Shown here: positions 1-6,493 of the stretch, piece after piece
How positions within the stretch are numbered: the first letter of the stretch is position 1
Layout of the letters: each line of letters begins with the position of its first letter
Assembly: GCA_946626265.1 (NCBI GenBank)
Contig: CAMOUE010000114.1
Location: 1 to 7,235, forward strand
Source: an uncultured Eggerthellaceae bacterium
GTDB lineage: Bacteria > Actinomycetota > Coriobacteriia > Coriobacteriales > Eggerthellaceae
DNA length: 7,235 bases
Direction: 5' to 3'
Notes under the pieces: model-generated
What the model was told of the DNA's origin: nothing
Database searches by the model: none
The model's input: the letters and a program-made list of their open reading frames with translations, nothing else
Program-made: the position numbers and the translations under genes

Positions 1-60
1 CGCCGTTCACCCCCGTTGGAGCAGTCTGCAATCGGCTTAATGCTCTGCAAGCGTGTGCCT

Positions 61-107
61 GGTGCCAAATCGTAGCAAACGATGCCAAGAGAAGTTAAAC
101 GGTGCCA
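61..107. repeat. Three short direct repeats at exact 20-bp spacing
   Basis: The 7-mer GRTGCCA starts at 61, 81 and 101 (minus-strand reading TGGCAYC, twice followed by GTTT). Copies one and two also share AAAC at the end of the 20-bp unit. A small dyad, ATCGT-AGCAA-ACGAT (69-83), lies between the first two copies. The block is in the 116 bp downstream of guaA, where I see no gene and no convincing guaA terminator. A second loose pair, TCTGCAA at 25 and 44, lies further out. Helical-phase spacing could suit a protein-binding array for a gene beyond the left edge, but chance is possible for units this short. Confidence 0.4.
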
Positions 108-116
108 CTCCGTGGG

Positions 117-1688
117 CTATTCCCACTCAACGGTTCCAGGGGGTTTCGGGGTCACATCGTAAACAACGCGGTTGACGCCTGGCACTTCGGCGACGATACG
201 GCTCGAAATCTTACCCAGCACCTCGTAGGGCAGCTTCGCCCAATCGGCCGTCATGGCGTCGGTGCTTTCAACGGCGCGGACGATGACGGGACGCTGGTAA
301 GTTCGCTCGTCGCCCATGACACCCACGCTCTTTATATCGGGCAGCACGGCGAAGTACTGCCAGCAGCTGTGCTCGCTGTTGCGCTCCCCCGTCTCTTCGT
401 ACAAGCGGGCATTGTAAGCGTCAAGCTCCTCGCGCACGACGGCATCGGCGTTCTTCAGAATCTCGAGCTTTTCGGGAGTCACGTCGCCGATTATGCGGAT
501 TGCAAGACCCGGGCCTGGGAACGGCTGGCGCCACACGATATGATCAGGCAGACCAAGCGCCGTACCGAGCGCGCGCACCTCGTCCTTGAAGAAATGGTCG
601 AGAGGCTCGATGAGATCAAACGACACGCCTTCGGGGAACGGGATCAAGTTGTGGTGCGACTTGATCGTCGACGCCTTCCCGCCCGTCTTGCGCGCGCCGC
701 TTTCAATGATGTCGGGGTAGATCGTACCTTGTGCGAGGTATTTCACGCCGTCAAGCTGCTGTGCGACGGCGAAGAACTCCTCCCAGAACTGCGTGCCGAT
801 GATCTTGCGCTTCTGCTCGGGGTCGCTCACGCCCGCAAGCAACTTTGCGTAGCGCTCCTCGGCATGCACGTGCACGAAATCGACGTCGAATTGCTTGGTG
901 AATACCTCTTCGACTTCTTCTGGCTCGTTCTTGCGCAAGAGGCCATGATTGACGAAAACGCACGTGAGCTGCTTGCCGATTGCGCGGGCGCAGAGTGCGC
1001 CCACAACGCTGGAGTCGACGCCTCCGGAAAGGCCCAAGATCACGCGGTCAGCGCCCACTTCGCAGCGTACGTCGTCAACGAGCTGATCGATGAGATTGTC
1101 CATGCTCCACGAAGCCTCGAGTCCACATATGCCGAACAGGAAGTTCGAGAGAATCTGCGTGCCGTACGTCGTATGTCGCACCTCGGGATGAAACTGCGTC
1201 GCATACAAGTTTCGTTCGGCGCATTCCATCGAGGCGACAGGGCAAACCTTCGTGCTCGAGGTGATTGCGAAACCCTCGGGCACTCTGGCTACCGAATCCC
1301 GATGGCTCATCCAAACCACCTGCTCCTCCGGGGTGCCGTCGAGCAGACGCGACGCGGCGACGCGCTTGATCGTTGCAGGGCCATATTCCCCCACCTCGGT
1401 ATGGCCTACCATCCCGCCAAGCGTCTTGGCCATTATCTGCTGGCCATAGCAAAAGCCCAAGATGGGCAATCCCAAATCGAAAAGCGCCGGATCCACTTCG
1501 GGAGCATCGTCGGCGTAAACGCTTGCCGGACCACCAGACAAGATGATCGCGGAAGGCTCCTCGGCCGCAATCTCGCCAGCAGGCGTATCGCAGGGCATTA
1601 TCTCCGAATAGACGCGCAAGTCGCGCACGCGGCGCGCTATGAGCTGCCCGTATTGGGCCCCGAAATCGAGCACGATTACTTTCTGCAT
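117..1688 (-). CDS. guaA: GMP synthase (glutamine-hydrolysing)
   Basis: This cytosolic enzyme converts XMP to GMP using ATP and glutamine, the last step of guanine nucleotide synthesis. The 523-residue product matches the usual length (about 525 in E. coli). Residues 1-190 form a class I glutamine amidotransferase domain: Cys80 in GFCYGQQ is the nucleophile, and His167 and Glu169 in QFHPEV complete the triad. The ATP pyrophosphatase domain follows, with P-loop SGGVDSS at 221-227. The C-terminal dimerisation domain carries RQPFPGPGLAIRIIGD and ends in the characteristic PPGTVEWE. The ATG at 1688 was chosen because GGAGGGGG lies four bases upstream and the family N-terminus (MQKVIVLDFGAQY) begins there. 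An ATG further out at 1745 would add 19 unrelated residues and read through a hairpin. The gene stands alone and is divergent from the aromatic amino acid genes. A 551-codon open frame on the opposite strand is a GC-driven shadow. Confidence 0.98.
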   Translation of the reverse strand: MQKVIVLDFGAQYGQLIARRVRDLRVYSEIMPCDTPAGEIAAEEPSAIILSGGPASVYADDAPEVDPALFDLGLPILGFCYGQQIMAKTLGGMVGHTEVGEYGPATIKRVAASRLLDGTPEEQVVWMSHRDSVARVPEGFAITSSTKVCPVASMECAERNLYATQFHPEVRHTTYGTQILSNFLFGICGLEASWSMDNLIDQLVDDVRCEVGADRVILGLSGGVDSSVVGALCARAIGKQLTCVFVNHGLLRKNEPEEVEEVFTKQFDVDFVHVHAEERYAKLLAGVSDPEQKRKIIGTQFWEEFFAVAQQLDGVKYLAQGTIYPDIIESGARKTGGKASTIKSHHNLIPFPEGVSFDLIEPLDHFFKDEVRALGTALGLPDHIVWRQPFPGPGLAIRIIGDVTPEKLEILKNADAVVREELDAYNARLYEETGERNSEHSCWQYFAVLPDIKSVGVMGDERTYQRPVIVRAVESTDAMTADWAKLPYEVLGKISSRIVAEVPGVNRVVYDVTPKPPGTVEWE

Positions 1689-1692
1689 AAAA

Positions 1693-1700
1693 CCCCCTCC
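1693..1700 (-). promoter_or_regulatory. guaA ribosome binding site
   Basis: GGAGGGGG reads on the minus strand from 1700 to 1693, followed by TTTT and the ATG at 1688. The GGAGG core is seven bases from the start codon. It fixes the start and sits one base below the foot of a perfect hairpin. Confidence 0.85.
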
Positions 1701-1701
1701 G

Positions 1702-1730
1702 ACGTCTTGCCGTCGCATGCGGCAAGACGT
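1702..1730 (-). promoter_or_regulatory. Perfect hairpin in the guaA leader
   Basis: The arms ACGTCTTGCCG (1702-1712) and CGGCAAGACGT (1720-1730) are exact reverse complements of 11 bp around a 7-base loop. In the guaA transcript the stem ends one base before the Shine-Dalgarno sequence. It could stabilise the mRNA 5' end, modulate ribosome loading or be a protein site. It has no U-tract, so it is not an ordinary terminator, and I do not recognise a purine riboswitch fold in the short leader. Confidence 0.6.
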
Positions 1731-1752
1731 ATCTCGCATCGGCAATGGGAAG

Positions 1753-1782
1753 TTTAACGATGTCTTTTTTCGAGCTTGTTAA
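1753..1782 (-). promoter_or_regulatory. Possible guaA promoter (weak)
   Basis: On the minus strand TTAACA (1782-1777) matches five of six bases of a -35 box. It is followed after 18 bp by GTTAAA (1758-1753), a poor -10 box. Transcription from here would start near 1746 and place the 1702-1730 hairpin inside a leader of about 58 bases. The TGTTAACA palindrome at 1777-1784 overlaps the -35 box. Sequence support is modest. Confidence 0.25.
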
Positions 1783-1904
1783 CAGCTAAAATGGCGAAAC
1801 GGCCGCAATGTTGCATTTCCGCCATCCACGCGACGCGAGCTTGGCGATTTGATGCAATCGGCAAGCGGGAACGGACTTCGGGTCTATCATGGCAAAACGC
1901 GAGC

Positions 1905-1910
1905 GATAAT
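1905..1910 (+). promoter_or_regulatory. Possible -10 box for the aromatic gene pair
   Basis: GATAAT matches five of six bases of a -10 box and lies about 45 bp before the chorismate mutase start. No good -35 hexamer is found 16-18 bp upstream. Another candidate, TAAAAT at 1787-1792, also lacks a good -35. The rest of the 1689-1955 intergenic region shows no attenuator, T-box or credible leader peptide. Confidence 0.25.
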
Positions 1911-1955
1911 ACCGAAGCTGCATTCGCCGCCCGAGCGGACACGAAGGGAACTTCC

Positions 1956-2234
1956 ATGGCAGACGATAACGGCCTTGCCGAAATCCAGGAACACCGAAAC
2001 GCCATCGACGAGATCGACGCACGCATCGTCGCCCTCATCAACGAGCGCGCGCTTCACTCTCTCAAGATCAGAAGCCTCAAGCCAAACGCGAACATGGGAT
2101 TGTACGACCCGCAGCGCGAGGCGGAGATTCTCCAGAAAGTCAGGCAAAACAACGAGGGGCCGCTTTACAACGAGCACCTTTGCGAAATATACACCGCCCT
2201 GCTCAAGGTCATGAAAGAGGCGCCTTCCCTATGA
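1956..2234 (+). CDS. Chorismate mutase, AroQ class, short stand-alone form
   Basis: This all-helical enzyme rearranges chorismate to prephenate, the branch point to phenylalanine and tyrosine. The 92-residue product covers one AroQ domain. Active-site residues corresponding to E. coli Arg11, Arg28, Lys39, Asp48, Arg51 and Glu52 are seen as Arg14, Arg31, Lys42, Asp51, Arg54 and Glu55. The C-terminal helix reads IYTALLKVMKEAPSL, so the positions that usually hold Ser84 and Gln88 appear to be Met86 and Pro90. The ATG at 1956 was chosen for its GAAGGGA ribosome binding site and because the domain starts about ten residues later; the open frame runs 60 codons further upstream without family similarity. 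The stop overlaps the next start (ATGA at 2231-2234), so the DAHP synthase is translationally coupled. In several bacteria these two activities are one fused protein. Catalytic competence is less certain than family membership. Confidence 0.9.
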   Translation: MADDNGLAEIQEHRNAIDEIDARIVALINERALHSLKIRSLKPNANMGLYDPQREAEILQKVRQNNEGPLYNEHLCEIYTALLKVMKEAPSL

Positions 2235-3031
2235 GACGGGCCAGATACGCTAAAATCCCGGATTTAGGCGCACGTACCGACGAGATAACGATCTTTGCCG
2301 GCCCGTGTTCCATCGAATCACTCGAACAGTTCGACGCCGTGGCTGAAACCGTGGCACATCTCGGGCTCTCGTGGATTCGCGGCGGAGCTTTCAAGCCGCG
2401 CACGAACCTGCATTCCTTCCAAGGCCTTGGCGAGCAAGCGCTCCAGATCATGAACGAGAGCTCGTCAAAGCACGGATTGAAGACCCTGACCGAAGTCATG
2501 GATTCCGAGCATATAAAACTAGTGCAAGACTGCTGCGACGGCATCCAGATCGGCTCTCGCAATTTCCAGAATTTCAGCCTGCTTCGGGACATCGGCATAG
2601 CAACGGCCGAGTCGAAAACAATGGTGCTGTTCAAACGTGGTTTTGCCGGGACGATCGCAGAGTGGCTGTCAGCCGCCGAATACATCACCCAGCACGGAAA
2701 CGACAATGTCGTGCTCTGCGAACGCGGATTGCGCACGTTCGAGACGGCGACGCGCTTCACGCTTGACATTTCGGCCGTCCCCGTAATCCACAAGCAGTCG
2801 CTTTTCCCGATCTGCATAGACGTGTCCCACCCCGCCGGCCAACGGGACCTCGTTCCTTCCCTTGCTAAAGCGGCTATTGCCGCAGGTGCAGACTCGCTCA
2901 TGATAGAAGTCCATCCCGATCCCCAAAAGGCCCTGTCGGACGGCGCTCAGCAGCTCACGCCCGAACAGTTCGAAGACCTCGTCTTAGAGCTTCGCGATAT
3001 CGCCGCGGTGCTCGGCAAGAAGATCGTATAG
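2231..3031 (+). CDS. aroF: 3-deoxy-7-phosphoheptulonate (DAHP) synthase, type I-beta
   Basis: This cytosolic, metal-dependent TIM-barrel enzyme condenses phosphoenolpyruvate with erythrose 4-phosphate, the first step of the shikimate pathway. The 266-residue product is the core barrel of the KDO8P-synthase-like subfamily and resembles the Thermotoga and Bacillus enzymes. Seen in order are AGPCS (23-27), RGGAFKPR (50-57), IQIGSRN (105-111), KRG (135-137), CERGLRTFE (163-171), DVSHPAGQRDL (198-207) and EVHPDPQKALSDG (226-238). The four metal ligands are present as Cys26, His200, Glu226 and Asp237. There is no extra N-terminal ferredoxin-like or chorismate mutase domain of the kind that gives feedback control in relatives, so regulation may come through the neighbouring mutase (inference). 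The ATG at 2231 overlaps the upstream stop, with AAAGAGG about ten bases before it. The symbol aroF is the usual label for this type; aroG or aroA are used in other species. Confidence 0.96.
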   Translation: MRRARYAKIPDLGARTDEITIFAGPCSIESLEQFDAVAETVAHLGLSWIRGGAFKPRTNLHSFQGLGEQALQIMNESSSKHGLKTLTEVMDSEHIKLVQDCCDGIQIGSRNFQNFSLLRDIGIATAESKTMVLFKRGFAGTIAEWLSAAEYITQHGNDNVVLCERGLRTFETATRFTLDISAVPVIHKQSLFPICIDVSHPAGQRDLVPSLAKAAIAAGADSLMIEVHPDPQKALSDGAQQLTPEQFEDLVLELRDIAAVLGKKIV

Positions 3032-3040
3032 CATAGGCAC

Positions 3041-3081
3041 CTCGCGAAAACGCGAGAGGCCGGCTCTCACGAGCCGGCCTC
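3041..3081. terminator. Double hairpin between convergent operons
   Basis: Two adjoining hairpins follow the DAHP synthase stop. The first is CTCGCG-AAAA-CGCGAG (3041-3056). The second has 11-bp perfect arms, GAGGCCGGCTC (3056-3066) and GAGCCGGCCTC (3071-3081), around TCAC. They share base 3056. Neither strand has a U-tract after the stems, so termination would be of the hairpin-only type. The site lies between the convergent aromatic and TRAP genes and can serve both strands. Confidence 0.65.
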
Positions 3082-3125
3082 GTCGGCGAATTGAAGCTAT
3101 CGAGCCCTTATCGTCTTACACGCCA

Positions 3126-5210
3126 TTACGCTGCAGCGGGCGCGCTCGGCGTCTGCTGGCGTTTCTTGAGCAGGTACTGCACGACGAACACGGCGGCGAT
3201 GGCGGCGATGCCGATGACGTCGGTAACCGTGTCGGGCACCATCATGCAAATGCCGCCTGCAGCAAGAACCGCCCTGAACACGGGGTTGATCTTCGTGAAC
3301 AACGTTCCATTGAGGGCAGCGGCGATGCCGAACAGGCCTACGAGCGAAGTTACGACGACCTGCACCACTTGAATCCACATGAAATCGCCCTCGAGCAGCA
3401 TGACCGGATTGAACGCCAAGATGTACGGGACGATGAACGCCGCGATTGCGAGACGGGCCGCGTTCAGGCCCGTCTTCATCGGGTCGGAACGCGCAATGGC
3501 GCTTCCGGCGTACGCGGCCAAGGCCACAGGAGGCGTGATGTCCGCGACGATTCCGAAGTAGAAGACGAAGAAATGCGCTGCCACCTGCGGAATGCCCAGC
3601 GCGATGAGAATCGGAGCCGTCGTGGCTGCCATGATGCAGTAGTTCGCCGTCGTGGGAACGCCCATGCCGAGCACGATGCACGTGAGCATCGTGAGCACGA
3701 GGCCGATGATGACGTAGTCGCCGGCGAAGTTGACGATCACGTTGATGAGCGTCGATGCGAGGCCCGTGACCGTGATGCAACCGGCGATGAGACCGGCCAT
3801 GGCGCAGGCGGCGGCAACGGCGATGCAGTTCTTCGCACCGGCCTGCAGCGCCTCGTACGCAGCTGCGAGGGCGATCTTCAAGGCGGTGACGAACACGGCG
3901 CCGACCGTCTCCCCGTCTTCGCGCTTCTGGAGGTTCATGATGAAGAAGTTGATGAAACCGACGATGAACGCACCCGCGATGGAGATGGCGGCCGAGTAGG
4001 CCATCGTGCGCGCACCGGTAGCGACGAGCCACACGAGAAGTACGAGCGGGAGGATGAGATAGCAGTTCTTGACAAGGTAAGACACCTTCGGAAGCTCGCT
4101 CATCGGTATGCCCTTCAACCCGAGCCGCTTCGCCTCGAGATGCACCGTGATGAAAATGCCCGCGAAATAGAGCAATGCCGGGATTATGGCCTTCGCAGCG
4201 ACCTCGATGTACGGAATGCCCATGTACTCGGCCATGAGGAACGCGGCGGCGCCCATAATCGGCGGCATTATCTGCCCGCCCGTCGACGACGCCGCTTCAA
4301 CGGCTCCGGCGAACTCGGGGCGATAGCCGGTCTTCTTCATCATGGGAATCGTCACCGACCCTGTCGTCACCGTGTTGCCGACCGACGATCCGGACACCAT
4401 GCCGCACAGGGCCGACGATATGACCGCGACCTTCGCAGCGCCACCCGATGACCAGCCCGCGATGCGGTTCGCCATCGCGATGAAGAACTCGGCTATGCCG
4501 GTGCGCTCGAGGAACGCGCCGAATATGATGAACAGGACGATGTAGGTATAGCAGACATTGATAGGCGTCCCGATGACACCGCTCGTGGAATAGAAGAGCT
4601 TGCCCGTGATGTTCCTGAACGTGAGGTAAAGATCGGTGCCGTTGCTGAACTGCCAGTAGAAAGCGTAGACGAGCAGGCATCCCACGACGCACAGGATCGG
4701 CACGCCCACGCAGCGCCTGCACAGCTCCATGAGAACGAGCGTGCCGATGACGGCGATTACCACATGGTGCGGCTGTATTCGCGTTGCGAGCCTGATGATC
4801 TCCATGGCGTTGAACGCGAAATAGAAGAAGCACCCGGCGCCTACGATCATGAGGACGAGGTCGTACCAGGGAATGTAGTTCACCTTCAGGTTGCCCTTGC
4901 GGATCGGGTACATCATGTACCCGATGACGATGACGAAGCCGACGAACAACGACAGGCGCGTCTCAGGCAGCCCGGTATAGAACAAGGTCATGCAAATGCA
5001 GTAGACCGAGAACAAGGCCAGCAGAATCGATATCGCGATTTTCGGCTTGCCTTCCCAAATGCGCGTGTTCGACTCGCGGTCGTATTTGCGCATGATGTCG
5101 TCGACGTCTGCAGTCGCATCATCTTGTTCAACGGATTCGGCCGCCGCATCCATAACCTCGGCAGCCGCGTCAGTCGCTTCGTCACTTCTTTTCTTCTTGA
5201 ACAACCCCAA
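3126..5210 (-). CDS. TRAP transporter permease, fused small and large subunits (TAXI type)
   Basis: This integral membrane protein imports a solute delivered by the TAXI receptor, driven by an ion gradient. The 694-residue product fits the fused 4TM/12TM TRAP family. A charged, Ala/Asp/Glu-rich cytoplasmic tail (about 1-53) precedes many hydrophobic helices. Four helices at about 57-160 correspond to the small (DctQ-like) part, and the large DctM-like part follows. Hallmark loops are GSSVGNTVTTGSVTIPMMKK (274-293), EAASSTGGQIMPPIMG (305-320), GMGVPTTANYCIMAA (515-529) and GIVADITPPVALAAYAGSA (553-571). The start was placed at TTG 5210 because AGGAGG (5222-5217) lies six bases upstream. A GTG at 5231 would give 701 residues but has no ribosome binding site and lies only three bases after a strong hairpin. 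The gene is second in the operon, 99 bp after the receptor gene. The substrate is not evident. Confidence 0.95.
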   Translation of the reverse strand: MGLFKKKRSDEATDAAAEVMDAAAESVEQDDATADVDDIMRKYDRESNTRIWEGKPKIAISILLALFSVYCICMTLFYTGLPETRLSLFVGFVIVIGYMMYPIRKGNLKVNYIPWYDLVLMIVGAGCFFYFAFNAMEIIRLATRIQPHHVVIAVIGTLVLMELCRRCVGVPILCVVGCLLVYAFYWQFSNGTDLYLTFRNITGKLFYSTSGVIGTPINVCYTYIVLFIIFGAFLERTGIAEFFIAMANRIAGWSSGGAAKVAVISSALCGMVSGSSVGNTVTTGSVTIPMMKKTGYRPEFAGAVEAASSTGGQIMPPIMGAAAFLMAEYMGIPYIEVAAKAIIPALLYFAGIFITVHLEAKRLGLKGIPMSELPKVSYLVKNCYLILPLVLLVWLVATGARTMAYSAAISIAGAFIVGFINFFIMNLQKREDGETVGAVFVTALKIALAAAYEALQAGAKNCIAVAAACAMAGLIAGCITVTGLASTLINVIVNFAGDYVIIGLVLTMLTCIVLGMGVPTTANYCIMAATTAPILIALGIPQVAAHFFVFYFGIVADITPPVALAAYAGSAIARSDPMKTGLNAARLAIAAFIVPYILAFNPVMLLEGDFMWIQVVQVVVTSLVGLFGIAAALNGTLFTKINPVFRAVLAAGGICMMVPDTVTDVIGIAAIAAVFVVQYLLKKRQQTPSAPAAA

Positions 5211-5216
5211 AATGAT

Positions 5217-5222
5217 CCTCCT
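5217..5222 (-). promoter_or_regulatory. Ribosome binding site deciding the TTG start of the permease
   Basis: A perfect AGGAGG on the minus strand lies six bases before TTG at 5210-5208. It falls inside the frame that an upstream GTG would open, which argues against that longer start. Confidence 0.8.
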
Positions 5223-5234
5223 ACTTACCACTGA

Positions 5235-5269
5235 GAAGTCGCAATGGGGATGCTCCCCATTGCGACTTC
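5235..5269 (-). promoter_or_regulatory. Perfect 16-bp hairpin between receptor and permease genes
   Basis: The arms GAAGTCGCAATGGGGA (5235-5250) and its exact complement (5254-5269) enclose the three-base loop TGC. It lies 40 bases after the receptor stop and 12 bases before the permease ribosome binding site. No U-tract follows on the minus strand. Such intercistronic hairpins commonly protect an upstream receptor mRNA or partly terminate transcription, so that receptor is made in excess over permease. That role is inferred from position. Confidence 0.75.
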
Positions 5270-5309
5270 CCCAATCTCTTGCGCTTAAGCACGCTCGAGA
5301 ATCGTCAGG

Positions 5310-6386
5310 CTACTTGGTAGCGACGGTTTTGCCCTTCTCGGCGAAGTACTTTGCCGCACCGGGATGGTACGGAACGGCCGTGATCGAAGCGCCCTTGTCC
5401 AAATCGATCTCGGCGTACTTCGCATGGCTTTCCGTCAGGTTAGCCGCGTTGTCGAAGATATCCGCGACGAACTTGTACACGTCGTCTTCGGAAACCTTGT
5501 CGGCAGCGAGGATAACTGCGCCCACGGCAACTGTCGTGACGTCTTCCTCGATACCCGAGTACGTGCCGGCCTTGATTACGGCCTTGCTGTAATACGGAGA
5601 CGAGGCGAGCAGCGCGTCGACATGCTCGTCGTCGAGACCGACGAGATACGCCTGCTTCGACGTGGACAGGTCGGTGATGGCGGTAGTCGGCGCTCCGGCT
5701 ACGATGAACGCGGCGTCGATCTTGCCGTCCTTGAGGGAATCGGCCGAATCGCCGAAGCTCTGGTACGTCGGGCTGATGTCCGTCTCGGCCAGGCCGTACG
5801 CGCCGAGGATGTCGATGGCGTTGAAGTACACGCCCGAACCGGCTGCGCCGATGGAAACGTTCTTGCCCTTGAGGTCGGCAACCGTCTTGATCTCGGGATC
5901 GCACGTGACGATCTGGACCTGCTCGTCGTAAAGTGCGGCGACAGTCGAGAAGACTTCGACCGGCTGGCCTTCGAACAGGTTCGTTCCGTTGTAAGCGTAA
6001 GCCATGACGTCAGATTGGCAGAAGGCGAGCTCGGCGTTGCCGTCTTCCAGCTCGAGCACGTTTGCCTGGGAGCCGTTGCCGACGAGCGCGGTCACGGACA
6101 GGCCCGCGTCGTTGGTGGCATGCTGTGCGATAACAGAACCGAACGCATAGTACGTGCCGGATTCGCCACCGGTCACGAAGCGAAGAGCGCTACCCGCGGC
6201 AGCCGCAGAGGCGGCGGAGGCGGAAGCGGCCGATGAGCTTGCGGAAGCACTTGCAGACGCGCTGGCAGAAGCGCTGGCAGAAGCGCTCGATGCGCTGCCG
6301 CCACCCGAAGAACAGCCAGCAAGCGCTGCAACCATAGCCGCGGACGCGCCAACTCCGATGAAGCTTCTTCTCGTCAGGTTCTTCAT
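5310..6386 (-). CDS. TAXI-family TRAP transporter solute-binding lipoprotein
   Basis: This extracytoplasmic receptor captures a solute for the adjacent TRAP permease. The 358-residue product starts with a twin-arginine-like signal (TRRSFIG, 5-11), a hydrophobic stretch and a lipobox, LAGC, with Cys25 as the likely lipidated residue. A Gly/Ser/Ala-only linker of about 40 residues (26-67) follows and probably acts as a flexible tether. The receptor domain then shows the TAXI hallmarks TGGESGTYYAFG (72-83), GNGSQANVLEL (103-113), IGAAGSGVYFNAIDIL (179-194) and VPYHPGAAKYFAEKG (338-352). The ATG at 6386 has AAGGAA about six bases upstream and gives a complete signal peptide. It is the first gene of the operon. 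Ligands in this family are poorly defined (amino acids or other small acids have been suggested for relatives), so no substrate is called. Confidence 0.95.
   Translation of the reverse strand: MKNLTRRSFIGVGASAAMVAALAGCSSGGGSASSASASASASASASASASSSAASASAASAAAAGSALRFVTGGESGTYYAFGSVIAQHATNDAGLSVTALVGNGSQANVLELEDGNAELAFCQSDVMAYAYNGTNLFEGQPVEVFSTVAALYDEQVQIVTCDPEIKTVADLKGKNVSIGAAGSGVYFNAIDILGAYGLAETDISPTYQSFGDSADSLKDGKIDAAFIVAGAPTTAITDLSTSKQAYLVGLDDEHVDALLASSPYYSKAVIKAGTYSGIEEDVTTVAVGAVILAADKVSEDDVYKFVADIFDNAANLTESHAKYAEIDLDKGASITAVPYHPGAAKYFAEKGKTVATK
6259..6287 (-). repeat. 12-bp tandem repeat in the Ser/Ala linker
   Basis: The unit GCGCTGGCAGAA (plus strand) occurs twice in exact tandem (6259-6270, 6271-6282), with a partial third copy to 6287 and degenerate copies on the higher-coordinate side. 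In the receptor gene each unit encodes a Ser-Ala-Ser-Ala stretch. Units of 12 bp keep the frame, so copy number could vary between strains and change tether length. Confidence 0.65.
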
Positions 6387-6493
6387 AACTGTTTCCTTCC
6401 CTCATTCCCTTTCCTGATCCGCTCGAGGAACGCCCGCACCCGGAGTGCGCGGCCGAGCTCGATCATCTACATGCATACGCATGATATTTACTC

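Noticed and set aside
61..107. Sigma-54 type promoter suggested by TGGCAT...TTGC on the minus strand
   Set aside because: Only three bases separate the two elements instead of the required five, and the suspected host group generally lacks sigma-54.
61..107. CRISPR array from the 20-bp periodicity
   Set aside because: The units share only about seven to eleven bases, there is no repeat-spacer architecture, and no cas gene is nearby.
102..1757. A 551-codon open frame on the plus strand opposite guaA
   Set aside because: It mirrors guaA throughout, has Arg/His-rich composition without a recognisable fold, and has no good ribosome binding site. High GC at third positions of guaA explains it.
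1889..1909. Six-codon leader peptide (MAKRER) before chorismate mutase
   Set aside because: It has no ribosome binding site, no aromatic codons and no downstream attenuator hairpin.
1754..2177. Minus-strand frames opposite the chorismate mutase and its leader
   Set aside because: They are short and without family similarity, and they overlap a coding region with conserved active-site residues on the plus strand.
3097..4032. A 311-codon minus-strand frame overlapping the permease in another frame
   Set aside because: It is an Arg/His-rich out-of-frame shadow of the permease, whose conserved TRAP motifs lie in the main frame.
3369..4451. A 360-codon plus-strand frame opposite the permease
   Set aside because: The product is Arg/Asp/His-rich low-complexity sequence, the usual antisense image of a hydrophobic GC-rich gene.
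5364..6236. A 290-codon plus-strand frame opposite the TAXI receptor
   Set aside because: It is a shadow of a well-supported gene, with no family motif or start signal.
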